Assembly: GCA_963715575.1 (NCBI GenBank)
Contig: OY970250.1
Span: forward strand, 496,001-560,000
DNA from: AC-32 sp963715575
GTDB lineage: Bacteria; Actinomycetota; Thermoleophilia; Gaiellales; Gaiellaceae
Reading direction: 5' to 3'
Length of the DNA stretch: 64,000 bases
Shown: positions 1 to 8,836 of the stretch, piece after piece
How positions within the stretch are numbered: the first letter of the stretch is position 1
Layout of the letters: each line of letters starts with the position of its first letter
Translations under genes and position numbers: made by a program
Notes under the pieces: model-generated
What the model saw: only the letters and a program-made list of their open reading frames with translations
Told to the model about the DNA's origin: nothing
Database searches by the model: none

Positions 1-2
1 TC

Positions 3-914
3 GCGAATGGCTGGGAAGTCTTCGTGCTCGATGACGTCTCTACCGGGCAGCTGGAGAACATCGCGCACCTCCGCGACCGAACGGACTTCCACCTCGTGGT
101 CGACTCGATCCTTTCGCCCGCGGTCGTGAGTGAGGTCGTGCACAAGTGCGACGTCGTGTTCCATCTGGCCGCAGCCGTCGGGGTGCGGCTGATCGTCGAG
201 CAGCCGGTGCACACGATGGTGACCAACGTCCAGGGCACAGAGACGGTGCTGGAGTACTGCAGCAAGTTCAGCAAGCGGGTCCTGATCGCCTCGAGCTCGG
301 AGGTCTACGGCGACCATCGCGAGGAGCGGCCGCTCGCGGAAGAGGACCGGCGCGTCTACGGCCCGACCACGGAGAAGCGCTGGCTCTACGCGGACTCGAA
401 AGCGATGGACGAGCACCTCGCGCTCTCGTACCACCTGGAGCGCGGCCTCGACTCGGTCATCGTCAGGCTCTTCAACACCGTCGGCCCACGACAGAGCGGC
501 CGTTACGGGATGGTGATCCCGCGCTTCGTCGGGCAGGCGCTCGCCGGTGACCCGATCGAGGTTCACGGCGACGGCACCCAGACGCGCTCGTTCTGCCACG
601 TCGCCGACACGATCCGCGCGCTGGCGACGCTGATGGAGACACGCGAGATCTCCGGCCAGATCTTCAACGTCGGCTCCTCGGAGCGCGTCCGGATCGTCGA
701 CCTCGCGGAGCGGGTGAAGACGGCCACGGGCAGCGACTCCGAGATCGTCTACATCCCGTACGACCGGGTCTATGAGCAGGGGATCGAGGACACGCTCCAT
801 CGCGAGCCCGCGATCGGGAAGATCCGCGAGGCGATCGGCTGGGCGCCGGAGCGCAACCTCGACGGGATTCTCGCCGACGTGATCGCCGAGCACCGGTCTT
901 CGGTCACGGCCTAG
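3..914 (+). CDS. NAD-dependent sugar epimerase/dehydratase (5' end cut by window)
   Basis: Extended short-chain dehydrogenase acting on nucleotide sugars. The frame is open to the first bases of the window (ANGWEVFVLDDVSTGQ), so the N-terminal GxxGxxG NAD-binding loop and the true start lie upstream. Visible are the SSSEVYG strand and the catalytic pair YADSK (YxxxK), then RLFNTVGPRQ, typical of UDP-glucuronate decarboxylase and UDP-glucose 4-epimerase relatives. The exact substrate cannot be told. It ends 15 bases before the sugar-nucleotide dehydrogenase gene and probably shares its transcript, as the first visible gene of the polysaccharide locus. Confidence 0.88.
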   Translation, partial: ANGWEVFVLDDVSTGQLENIAHLRDRTDFHLVVDSILSPAVVSEVVHKCDVVFHLAAAVGVRLIVEQPVHTMVTNVQGTETVLEYCSKFSKRVLIASSSEVYGDHREERPLAEEDRRVYGPTTEKRWLYADSKAMDEHLALSYHLERGLDSVIVRLFNTVGPRQSGRYGMVIPRFVGQALAGDPIEVHGDGTQTRSFCHVADTIRALATLMETREISGQIFNVGSSERVRIVDLAERVKTATGSDSEIVYIPYDRVYEQGIEDTLHREPAIGKIREAIGWAPERNLDGILADVIAEHRSSVTA

Positions 915-929
915 ACCTATAACTAAAGG

Positions 930-2252
930 ATGCGCGTCGCCATCTTCGGCCTGGGGTATGTCGGCACGGTCTGCGCTGCCTGCCTCGCGCGCTTCGGCCA
1001 CGAGGTCGTGGGCGTCGACGTCAACGACGAGAAGAACGCGCAGATCTCCGCCGGCCGCAGCCCGATCGTCGAGCCCGGCCTCGAGGAGTTGATCCGCGAG
1101 GCGGTCGAGGCCGGACGGCTCGAGGCTACCCCCGACCACACGCGTGCAATCGAGACCACCGAGCTGTCGCTGATCTGTGTCGGGACACCCAGCAGGCGCA
1201 ACGGCAGCCTCGACACGAGCCACGTCGAGGAGGTCGCGCGTGAAATCGGCGGTGCGCTGAAGGGCCGCGACGAGCCGCACACGGTCGTCGTCCGCAGCAC
1301 GCTCCTGCCGGGGACCACGCTCTCGCTCGTGCAGCCCGCGCTCGAGCAGGCGTCGAGCCGGCGCTGCGGCAAGGATCTGGGGCTGGCCTACAACCCGGAG
1401 TTTCTGCGCGAGGGCTCCGCGGTCGCCGACTTCCACGATCCGCCGTACACGCTCGTCGGGGGGATCGACGAGGCGAGCGCTCGCGCTGCGGCCGAGCTCT
1501 ACGCCGGCCTGAACGCACCGCTGCATCTGGTGACGATTCCCGAGGCGGAGATGGCGAAATACGCGGCCAACGCCTTCCATGCGGCGAAGATCGTCTTCGC
1601 CAACGAGATCGCCGCCTTCAGCCACGCGGCCGGCGTCGACGGTCGCCGCGTGATGGATTTGCTCGTCCAGGACGCACGGCTGAACATCTCGCCCGCCTAC
1701 CTCCGCCCCGGCTTCGCCTTCGGCGGCTCGTGCCTGCCGAAGGATGTTCGCGCACTGCTCCACGCGGCCCGGCAGCGCGACGTGGAGCTGCCGCTGCTGC
1801 AGAGCGTGCCCGAGAGCAACGAGGTTCATCTGCGCCGCGGGATCGAGCTCGTGCTGGCGCAGCCCGGCAAGCGCGTCGGCGTGCTCGGCCTCAGCTTCAA
1901 GGCCGGCACGGACGACCTGCGCGAGAGTCCTGTCGTGCAGCTCGTCGAGGCGCTCGTCGGCAAGGGCTATGACGTCGGGATCTACGACGGCAACGTCAAT
2001 CTCGCGCGGGTGCTCGGCACGAACCGCGCCTACATCGAGGCGGTTGTGCCACATCTCGCCGACCTGATGGCGGACGACGCGGCGCAGCTCCTGGCTTCCT
2101 GCGACACGGTCGTGATCGGCAATGACAGCCCCGAGTTCGTCGGGCTCGTTGCCGGCGTCGACTCGCAGCCGGTGGTCGACCTGGTCGGCCTCACGCTGTC
2201 CGAGAGCCAGCGCGAGGCCATGGGCGAGCGCTACCTCGGCATCGCCTGGTGA
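930..2252 (+). CDS. algD: GDP-mannose 6-dehydrogenase, AlgD type
   Basis: Cytoplasmic four-electron NAD-dependent oxidation of a sugar nucleotide to its uronic acid. The N-terminal Rossmann motif is GLGYVG (residues 7-12). The active-site segment RPGFAFGGSCLPKD places the nucleophile at Cys268, the position known for Pseudomonas AlgD, and LGLSFKAGTDDLRESP in the third domain is also closer to AlgD than to UDP-glucose dehydrogenases (which usually read GPGFGGSCFPKD). The family call is firm; GDP-mannose over UDP-glucose as substrate is inferred. ATG start just behind a purine-rich AAAGG. The 3' end overlaps the next gene by GTGA. It would supply a uronic acid to the polymer made here. Confidence 0.85.
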   Translation: MRVAIFGLGYVGTVCAACLARFGHEVVGVDVNDEKNAQISAGRSPIVEPGLEELIREAVEAGRLEATPDHTRAIETTELSLICVGTPSRRNGSLDTSHVEEVAREIGGALKGRDEPHTVVVRSTLLPGTTLSLVQPALEQASSRRCGKDLGLAYNPEFLREGSAVADFHDPPYTLVGGIDEASARAAAELYAGLNAPLHLVTIPEAEMAKYAANAFHAAKIVFANEIAAFSHAAGVDGRRVMDLLVQDARLNISPAYLRPGFAFGGSCLPKDVRALLHAARQRDVELPLLQSVPESNEVHLRRGIELVLAQPGKRVGVLGLSFKAGTDDLRESPVVQLVEALVGKGYDVGIYDGNVNLARVLGTNRAYIEAVVPHLADLMADDAAQLLASCDTVVIGNDSPEFVGLVAGVDSQPVVDLVGLTLSESQREAMGERYLGIAW

Positions 2253-3502
2253 AGCCTGTGCGCGTGCTCGTGATCAGCCAGCTGTTCTCGCCGGAGATGG
2301 GCGCGCTGCCGAACCGACTCTCACCGCTCACGCGCCACCTGGGGTCGCACGGGCACTACGTCTACGTGGCCACGGGCATGCCGAACTACCCGCGCGGCGA
2401 GGTCTTCCCCGCCTACCAGGGCCGGCGGTTCATGCGCGAGCAGCTCGAGGGGGCGACCGTCCTGCGCACTGCCTACTTCACGACCCCGCGCAACGTCTCG
2501 AAAGGGTCCCAGTTGCTGAGCTATCTGAGCTTCCTGCCGGCCGTGCTGCACAGCGGCTGGCGCGCTGGAAAGGTCGACGCCGTCTTCGTCACGTCGCCGC
2601 CGATCTTCCCGGCGCTGCCGGCCATCGTGCTGGCCAAGCTGCGGCGGGCGAAGCTGCTGGTTGACCTGCGTGACCTCTGGCCCGACGAGGTGATCGCGGT
2701 GGGGGCGGCGCGCGAGGGCTCGCTTCCGGTTCGTGTGCTCCGAGTGATCGAGCGCCTGATGTACCGCTCCGCCGACGTCGTCACCTGCACGACGCCGGCG
2801 TTCGCGGACACCGTCGCTGAGCGCGGCGTCGGCGAGGAGAAGCGCCGGTTGCTCCCCAACGGCGCCGACCTCGAGCTGTTCCGGCCGCTGCCACGCGAGA
2901 ACGAGGTCGCGGCGCAGTACGACTTCGGCGACCGGCTGGTCGTCATGTACTCCGGCCTGCTCGGGATCAAGCACGGGCTCGAGACGCTGGTGGACACCGC
3001 CGCGCTGCTGCGCGACCGCGACGACGTCGTCTTTTTCATCCGGGGCGAGGGGCCGCGGCGAGACGCGCTCGAGGCCCAGGCGCGCGAGCTCGGCCTGACG
3101 AACGTGACGTTCGGCGGCGAGCGCCCGATCGAGGACGTGCCCTTCCTCCTCGCCCGCGCCGACGTCTGCGTGACGAACCTGCTCAGCGACGCCTACCTGG
3201 AGAAGATCGTCTCGGTGAAGCTGTTCGAGTACCTCGCGTGCGAAAAGCCGGTCGTGGGCGGCCTGCGTGGAGAGGGCGCGCGGGTGCTCGAGGAATCCGG
3301 GGGCGGGATTGCCGTCGAGCCCGGCAACGCGCGGGCGATGGCGGACGCGGTGCGCGAGCTGCTCGACTCGCCCGAGCGCCGCGCGGCGATGGGCGCGGCG
3401 GGCCGGCGCTACATCGAGAAGCACCATTCGCGGGCGGCGATCGCCGCGCGTCTCGAAGAGCTGCTGGTCGAAGTCACGGCGCGACGCAACGGCACCGCGT
3501 GA
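2249..3502 (+). CDS. Glycosyltransferase family 4, WbuB-like
   Basis: Retaining GT-B glycosyltransferase, probably acting on a lipid-linked repeat unit at the inner membrane face. The N-terminal half has the acceptor-side pattern of WbuB-like enzymes (VISQLFSPEMGALPNRL, then TSPPIFPALPA and DLRDLWPDE). The C-terminal half has the donor-binding segment VSVKLFEYLACEKPVVGG with the GT4 glutamate. The GTG start overlaps the upstream stop codon (GTGA), suggesting translational coupling. Donor and acceptor cannot be read from sequence. Confidence 0.9.
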   Translation: MKPVRVLVISQLFSPEMGALPNRLSPLTRHLGSHGHYVYVATGMPNYPRGEVFPAYQGRRFMREQLEGATVLRTAYFTTPRNVSKGSQLLSYLSFLPAVLHSGWRAGKVDAVFVTSPPIFPALPAIVLAKLRRAKLLVDLRDLWPDEVIAVGAAREGSLPVRVLRVIERLMYRSADVVTCTTPAFADTVAERGVGEEKRRLLPNGADLELFRPLPRENEVAAQYDFGDRLVVMYSGLLGIKHGLETLVDTAALLRDRDDVVFFIRGEGPRRDALEAQARELGLTNVTFGGERPIEDVPFLLARADVCVTNLLSDAYLEKIVSVKLFEYLACEKPVVGGLRGEGARVLEESGGGIAVEPGNARAMADAVRELLDSPERRAAMGAAGRRYIEKHHSRAAIAARLEELLVEVTARRNGTA

Positions 3503-4644
3503 AGCTCGTCTACGTGACCTCGAGCCTGCCGCACGGGCCGCTCGAGGCGTTCGTGCTCCCGGAGGTGGCGGCTCTCGAGCGGCTCGGCCACGAAGTCTGG
3601 ATCGTGCCGATGTGGCCTCGCGGAGAGCGCGTGCACCAAGATGCGGAGGCGTTCCGGGAGCGCACGCTGAGCGAGCCGCTGCTCTCGTCCGCGGTTCTCG
3701 CCTCCGCCGCCCGGGAGGTGCGGCCGGCGCCACTCGCCCGCATGCTGCGCTCGCACCCTCGGACGGCCGCCAAGAACCTGGTCGTCCATCCGAAGGCGCT
3801 CTGGCTCGCGCGACGGCTCCGCGAGCTCCGGCCGGACCACGTCCACGCCCACTGGATCTCGACGAGCGCCACGTTCGCGATGGTCGCGGCCGAGCGAACC
3901 GGGATCGCCTGGAGCCTGACCGCGCACCGCTGGGACATCCGCGAGGCGAACCTCCTGCAGTCCAAGGCGCGGTCGGCCTGTTTCGTGCGGACGATCAGCG
4001 AAGCCGGCGCAGCGGAGTTGCGCGCGCGTGTCGGGCTGCCGGGCTGGAGCCCGGTCGTGCTGCGCATGGGCGTGCAGCTGCCGGCGGCGACCACCAAGCC
4101 GCGCGACGGGCAAAAGCTGCGCCTGCTGACGCCGGCCAACCTGCTGCCCGTGAAGGGCCACCGCTACCTGTTCGAGGCGCTGGCGGGGCTCGACGGCGTC
4201 TCGCTCGATGTCGCCGGTGAGGGACCATTGCGAGCAGGGCTCGAGGAGCGCGCCCGACGCCTGCCGGTCCGTTTCCTCGGCGCGGTCTCGCACACCGACC
4301 TGCTGACGGGCCTGGAGAGTGGCCGGTGGGACGCGGTCGTCCTGCCGAGCGCTCCGACCCCTGAGGGCGACCAGGAGGGCGTTCCGGTGTCGCTGATCGA
4401 GGCGATGGCCGCCGGCGTGCCGGTGCTCTCGACCGATTGCGGTGCGATCCCAGAGCTCATCACCGAGAAGAGTGGCCTGCTGGTCCCGGCCGCCGATCCT
4501 GTCGCGCTGCGCGGCGCACTCGAACAGCTGCGCGACCCCGGGCTTCGCCGCGCACTGTCCGTTGCCGGAAGACGCCGCGTCGAAAGGGATTTCGACATCG
4601 AACGGATCGCGGGGCAGCTGGCCGAGCGTTTCGCAGCGTGCTAG
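3499..4644 (+). CDS. Glycosyltransferase family 4
   Basis: GT-B glycosyltransferase of about 381 residues. An upstream reading frame is open, but the GTG at 3499 overlaps the previous stop (GTGA) and begins exactly at the expected first beta strand (KLVYVTSSLPHGPLEAFVLP), so this start is chosen. The C-terminal half holds the donor site (EGVPVSLIEAMAAGVPVLST). It ends on a CTAG that is also the stop of the convergent deacetylase. Third gene of the coupled run starting at algD. Confidence 0.9.
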   Translation: MKLVYVTSSLPHGPLEAFVLPEVAALERLGHEVWIVPMWPRGERVHQDAEAFRERTLSEPLLSSAVLASAAREVRPAPLARMLRSHPRTAAKNLVVHPKALWLARRLRELRPDHVHAHWISTSATFAMVAAERTGIAWSLTAHRWDIREANLLQSKARSACFVRTISEAGAAELRARVGLPGWSPVVLRMGVQLPAATTKPRDGQKLRLLTPANLLPVKGHRYLFEALAGLDGVSLDVAGEGPLRAGLEERARRLPVRFLGAVSHTDLLTGLESGRWDAVVLPSAPTPEGDQEGVPVSLIEAMAAGVPVLSTDCGAIPELITEKSGLLVPAADPVALRGALEQLRDPGLRRALSVAGRRRVERDFDIERIAGQLAERFAAC

Positions 4645-5447
4645 TCGTCCGCCCAGCCGCGCACGATCCGGCCGGGCCGCAGGACGCGCTTCGCGGCGCG
4701 GCGCGGCCGGTCGAGGGCATGGAACGCCGGGCTCGCCTGCAGAGCGCGTATCGGGCTCGCGATCTTGAGGCGGAAGCTCCAGGGGCCGTCGCTGTGCCAG
4801 ACACCTATGCGGGGCCAGGCCAGAGCCGACGTCCGCGCGAAGCTCGTCGGCAGGCCGCAGGCAGCCTCATATCCGGCGGCGCGCGCGGCTGCGATCACGC
4901 GCTCGTCACCCTCGCCGAACGGGTACGCGAGCGTGCGGCACGGCTGCCCAAGCTCGGACGAGATCCGCTCCCGCGAGCCCGAGAGCTCCTCGGCAAGCCG
5001 CTCGTCGTCGAGTTCGAGCAACCGCGCGTGCGTGCGTGTGTGCGACCCGATCTCCCAACCTTGGTCGTGCAGCCCGCGCAGCTCGTCCCAGCCCAGCGGA
5101 ACGAGCTCACGTGCGTGCGGCCCGTCGACCCAACGCTCGACCCCTGGCCACGACATCGGCCCGCCGAGCCCCACGAGCTCGGTCGCCACGAAGACCGTCG
5201 CGGGCAGGCCCAGCTCCTGCAGCACCGGCGCCGCCCGCTCGAGCACCGAGCACAGGCCGTCGTCGAAGGTGACGGCCAGGGTCCTGCGATGCGGCGGCGC
5301 CGTCACGGCTGCGGCGAATGTCGTGCCCCGGTAGCCACGGCCGACGAGCAGCCGCAGCTGCTGCTCGAACCGCTCGGGCGTGACGGACATCTGGGCCGGC
5401 CAGGCGGGGCTGACGGCGTGGTAGCAGAGGACGACGACGTCGCTCAT
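4641..5447 (-). CDS. Polysaccharide deacetylase (NodB domain, carbohydrate esterase 4)
   Basis: Metal-dependent deacetylase of N- or O-acetylated polysaccharide. Motif 1 is TFDDG (catalytic base and metal-binding Asp), motif 2 is SHTRTH (metal-binding His pair), and AYPFGEG is the motif 3 region. About 268 residues, with no clear signal peptide (starts SDVVVLCYHAV), so a cytoplasmic or peripheral role is possible. It lies on the strand opposite the glycosyltransferases; its stop is shared with the gene at 3499 through CTAG, and its start is 17 bases from the divergent gene at 5465. Confidence 0.9.
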   Translation of the reverse strand: MSDVVVLCYHAVSPAWPAQMSVTPERFEQQLRLLVGRGYRGTTFAAAVTAPPHRRTLAVTFDDGLCSVLERAAPVLQELGLPATVFVATELVGLGGPMSWPGVERWVDGPHARELVPLGWDELRGLHDQGWEIGSHTRTHARLLELDDERLAEELSGSRERISSELGQPCRTLAYPFGEGDERVIAAARAAGYEAACGLPTSFARTSALAWPRIGVWHSDGPWSFRLKIASPIRALQASPAFHALDRPRRAAKRVLRPGRIVRGWADD

Positions 5448-5464
5448 GCGGCGAAACTAGCGGT

Positions 5465-6595
5465 GTGAGGAAGCTGCGAGTCGTCACGCTGGTCGACCGG
5501 CCGACCGTCACGGGGGGTGCCGAGCGCCTCGCCGTCCAGGTCGCAGCGCGACTCGACCGCGAGCGGTTCGAGAGCGTCCTCTGCGCATCGCGCCGGACCG
5601 ACGAGCCGTTGCTGGACGCCGAGCTCGCCGAAGCTGGAGTCGAGGTGCTGAACCTGGGCCGCAGCGCGAAGCTCGACCTCCGAGCCTGGCGCCCGCTCGT
5701 GCGGCGGCTGCGGCGCGGCGTCGACGTCCTCCACGCGCACATGTTCGGCTCGAACGTCTGGGGCACCGTTCTCGGCAGGCTGACCAGCGTCCCGGTGATC
5801 GTCGCCCACGAGCACACCTGGTCGTTCCAGGGCCGGCCCGTGCGCCGCTTCCTCGATCGCGAGCTGGTGGGCCGCTACGCCGACGCCTTCGTCGCGGTCG
5901 CGGCCGAGGATCGCCGCAAGATGATCGAGGTGGAAGGGGTCGATGCCCAGAAGATACGGCTGATCCCGAACGGAATCCCCGATCCCGTCCCCGCAGACGG
6001 CGCCGCCGTCCGGCGCGAGCTGGGGATCGACGCGGATGCCCCGGTGATCGGCATTGTCTGCGAGCTGCGCGCCCAGAAGGCGCTCGAGGTGCTGTTCGAA
6101 GCGGCGGCGCGGCTGCGGAGCGAGCTGCCGGCGCTCAGGGTGCTGGTCGCCGGCGACGGCCCCGAGCGAGAGCGCCTGGAGGCCGAGGTGGCGCGTCTGG
6201 GACTCGAGGGGACGGTCCTGCTGCTAGGGATCCGGCGCGACGTGCCGGCGCTGCTCGACACGCTGGACGTGGCGACGCTCAGCTCCGACTACGAGGGCAG
6301 CCCGCTCTCGGTGATGGAGTACATGGCCGCCGCCAAGCCGATCGTCTCGACCCGCGTCGGCGGAGTGCCCGAGCTCCTGGAGGACGGTCGAGAAGCCCTG
6401 CTCGTCGAGCCGCGCGATCCAGTCGCGCTCGCCGAGGCGGTCGGCCGCCTACTGCGCAACCCCGCCGAGGCCAAGCGGCTCGGCGAGGCAGCACGCGACC
6501 GCCAGCGGCGAGAGTACTCCCTCGACGCGATGGTTCGCCGAATCGAGAGCCTGTACGAGGAGCTCTGGCTCACAAGCCCGCGGAGGAAGCAGTGA
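5465..6595 (+). CDS. Glycosyltransferase family 4
   Basis: GT-B glycosyltransferase, 376 residues. The N-terminus has TGGAERLAVQVAARL, the usual first-helix glycine-rich segment. The donor side shows LIPNGIPDP, then SDYEGSPLSVMEYMAAAKPIVSTRVGG with the GT4 EX7E glutamates. GTG start. The 3' end overlaps the next gene by GTGA, forming a second coupled run of glycosyltransferases (5465-8836). Confidence 0.92.
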   Translation: MRKLRVVTLVDRPTVTGGAERLAVQVAARLDRERFESVLCASRRTDEPLLDAELAEAGVEVLNLGRSAKLDLRAWRPLVRRLRRGVDVLHAHMFGSNVWGTVLGRLTSVPVIVAHEHTWSFQGRPVRRFLDRELVGRYADAFVAVAAEDRRKMIEVEGVDAQKIRLIPNGIPDPVPADGAAVRRELGIDADAPVIGIVCELRAQKALEVLFEAAARLRSELPALRVLVAGDGPERERLEAEVARLGLEGTVLLLGIRRDVPALLDTLDVATLSSDYEGSPLSVMEYMAAAKPIVSTRVGGVPELLEDGREALLVEPRDPVALAEAVGRLLRNPAEAKRLGEAARDRQRREYSLDAMVRRIESLYEELWLTSPRRKQ

Positions 6596-7716
6596 GCCGA
6601 CCGCGCCTGATCGCGGCATCGCTCGAGCCGCTGCTCAACTTCAAGGACGAGCCGACTCGCACGTCCGGCCTCTTCGTCGAGCTCGAGCGACTCTTTCCGC
6701 TCGCCGGGTTCGTGCGGCCGACCATCCACGGTCCGGGCGACTGGACGGCCAAGGCGATCGCGATCCACGCGAACCGCGACGCCTGGCGAGGTCGCGCCTG
6801 GCTTTCCCCGCTCGCGTTCCGGCTCCGAACCGAGGCTGCCGAGCAGCAGCTCGCCCGGCGGGAGGGCGAGTACGACCTGATCGTCCAGCTCCAGACCCTG
6901 TTCGCGCCGGGGACCCAGCCCCGGCCCTACGTCATCTACACCGACAACACCTACACGCAGACGCGGCGCTTCTACCGCGCGTGGGCCCCGCTGAGCGGGC
7001 GGGCGGAGCGGCAATGGCGGGACCTCGAGAAAAGCACCTTCCGAAACGCACAAGCCATCTTCGGCATGAGCCGGTGGGTTTGCCGGGCGATCATCGACGA
7101 TTACGGTTGCGACCCGTCGGTAGTGATCCCGGTCGGAGCCGGGGCAAACTCCCTGTCGGCGACGAACGAAGGCAAGTCCTACGCGCGCCGGATCGCGCTC
7201 TTCGTCGGCAACAAGTACGAGCTCAAGGGCATGCCGACGCTGCTCGAGGCGTGGGAGATCGTGCGTGAGCGGCTGCCCGAAGCGCTGCTTTGGATCGCCG
7301 GCGTCGACGCGCCGCGAGGCGTGGCGAAGCGCTTCCCCTCGGTCCAATGGTTCGGCTACGTCTCCGACCGCCGGCAGCTCGACGAGCTCTATGCGGATGC
7401 GTCGGTGTTCGTGCTGCCGACCCAGTTCGAGGCCTACGGCCATGTGGTCGTCGAGGCGATGGGCAGCGGGCTGCCCTGCGTGACGACGAACGTTGGCGCG
7501 TTGCCGGAGCTCGTCGAGGATGGCGTCACAGGCCTGCTGGTCCCGCCGCGTGAGCCGGCCGCGCTCGCCGAGGCGCTGATCGGGCTGCTGTCGGACCCGG
7601 CTCGCGCGGAGCGATTGGGCCGGGCGGGTCAGCAGAAGGTCGTGAGACAGCTGACCTGGCGCGCGGTCGCCGAGCGGATGGCCCCGTATCTCGAGGCGGC
7701 GGTTGACCGGCACTGA
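6592..7716 (+). CDS. Glycosyltransferase family 4
   Basis: GT-B glycosyltransferase, 374 residues, starting at a GTG that overlaps the previous stop. The middle contains VIPVGAGANSLS and the donor region LPTQFEAYGHVVVEAMGSGLPCVTTNVGALPEL. It resembles the next gene in the same segments (both have VxVGAGANxL and a very similar C-terminal ending), so the two look like tandem paralogues. It overlaps that gene by 14 bases. Confidence 0.9.
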   Translation: MSRPRLIAASLEPLLNFKDEPTRTSGLFVELERLFPLAGFVRPTIHGPGDWTAKAIAIHANRDAWRGRAWLSPLAFRLRTEAAEQQLARREGEYDLIVQLQTLFAPGTQPRPYVIYTDNTYTQTRRFYRAWAPLSGRAERQWRDLEKSTFRNAQAIFGMSRWVCRAIIDDYGCDPSVVIPVGAGANSLSATNEGKSYARRIALFVGNKYELKGMPTLLEAWEIVRERLPEALLWIAGVDAPRGVAKRFPSVQWFGYVSDRRQLDELYADASVFVLPTQFEAYGHVVVEAMGSGLPCVTTNVGALPELVEDGVTGLLVPPREPAALAEALIGLLSDPARAERLGRAGQQKVVRQLTWRAVAERMAPYLEAAVDRH

Positions 7717-8836
7717 GCGCCCTCGCGTCGTCGTCGCGACGCCCGGCGATCCCCTCGACACGGGCACGTGGTCCGGCTCGGCGGGCTTCCTCGTCCGGGC
7801 GCTCGAGCGGGCGGGTGTGCTCGCGGGGGCGATCGACGCGAGCTCGCGGACGCTCGACCGCGTCGAGCAGCTCGCTTCGTTCTCGCCGGAGCGCGCGCGC
7901 TGGCGGCAGCGCTTCCACTCGCGCAGCTCGCTTGTCAGCCCGCTGCTGCGCACGGCTCGAAGCCGGGCCGCGCGGCGGCGGCTCGCGGGCGGGGCGGACG
8001 TCGTGCTGCACGTCGGCGCCTGGGCGGAGCTGCCAGGTCGCGTGCGCGGCTCCTACCACGACGGCAACCTGGCGGTCTCGCTCGCCCGGGAAGAGCCGCT
8101 GCTCGACCCGCGCAGCCGCTCGGTGCGCCGCGCGCTCGAGGCCGACCGCCGCTTCTACGACCGGATGGACGTGCTACTGCCGATGAGCGACTGGCTGCGC
8201 CGCTCGTTCGTCGCCGACTTCGGCCAGGACCCGGACAAGGTCGTCACGGTCGGTGCAGGCGCCAACCTGCACGAGCTGCCCGAGCCGCTGCAGCGCGACT
8301 TCGACTCGCCGCGCTTTCTCTTCGTCGGCAAGCAGTGGGAACGCAAGGGCGGACCGCAGCTGCTGGAGGCGTTCCGGCTGGTGCGTGCCGAGCGGCCCGA
8401 CGCCGAGCTATGGGTGGTCGGGCTCGAGCACGCGCCGGCGGCGGAGGCCGGTGTGCGGTTCCTCGGCCGCATCTCACGCGCGACGGCGGATGGCGAGCGG
8501 CGCCTGGGCGAGATCTATGCAGGCGCGACCGCGTTCGCGATGCCGTCGCTGTACGAGCCATTCGGGATTGTCTTCCTCGAGGCGATGGCCCACGGGCTCG
8601 CCTGCGTCGCGAGCGACCGCTGCGCGATGCCCGAGATCGTCGACGACGGCGCTACGGGCTTCATCGTCCCTGCCCGGGATGTCGAGCAACTGGCCGAGCG
8701 GCTGCTCGAGCTCGCCGACCCTGAGCGTGCCCGCGCCTTCGGTGACGCCGGCCGGCGCCGCTTCCTCGAGCGGTTCACGTGGGATGCCGTCGCCGCACGG
8801 ATCGTCAAAGCGCTCGTCACCCGAAGCGCGCGGTGA
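7703..8836 (+). CDS. Glycosyltransferase family 4
   Basis: GT-B glycosyltransferase, 377 residues. The proposed TTG start lies 14 bases inside the previous gene and gives VVVATPGDPLDTGTWSGSAGFL, a normal first beta strand and loop; no better start follows before it. Donor site: MPSLYEPFGIVFLEAMAHGLACVASD. Probable tandem paralogue of the preceding gene. The C-terminus overlaps the convergent flippase gene by 20 bases. Confidence 0.88.
   Translation: MTGTERPRVVVATPGDPLDTGTWSGSAGFLVRALERAGVLAGAIDASSRTLDRVEQLASFSPERARWRQRFHSRSSLVSPLLRTARSRAARRRLAGGADVVLHVGAWAELPGRVRGSYHDGNLAVSLAREEPLLDPRSRSVRRALEADRRFYDRMDVLLPMSDWLRRSFVADFGQDPDKVVTVGAGANLHELPEPLQRDFDSPRFLFVGKQWERKGGPQLLEAFRLVRAERPDAELWVVGLEHAPAAEAGVRFLGRISRATADGERRLGEIYAGATAFAMPSLYEPFGIVFLEAMAHGLACVASDRCAMPEIVDDGATGFIVPARDVEQLAERLLELADPERARAFGDAGRRRFLERFTWDAVAARIVKALVTRSAR

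Noticed and set aside
3238..3498. Longer start for the second GT4 gene
   Set aside because: The extension lies fully inside the previous glycosyltransferase gene and is arginine-rich; the GTGA-coupled start at 3499 begins at the first conserved strand.
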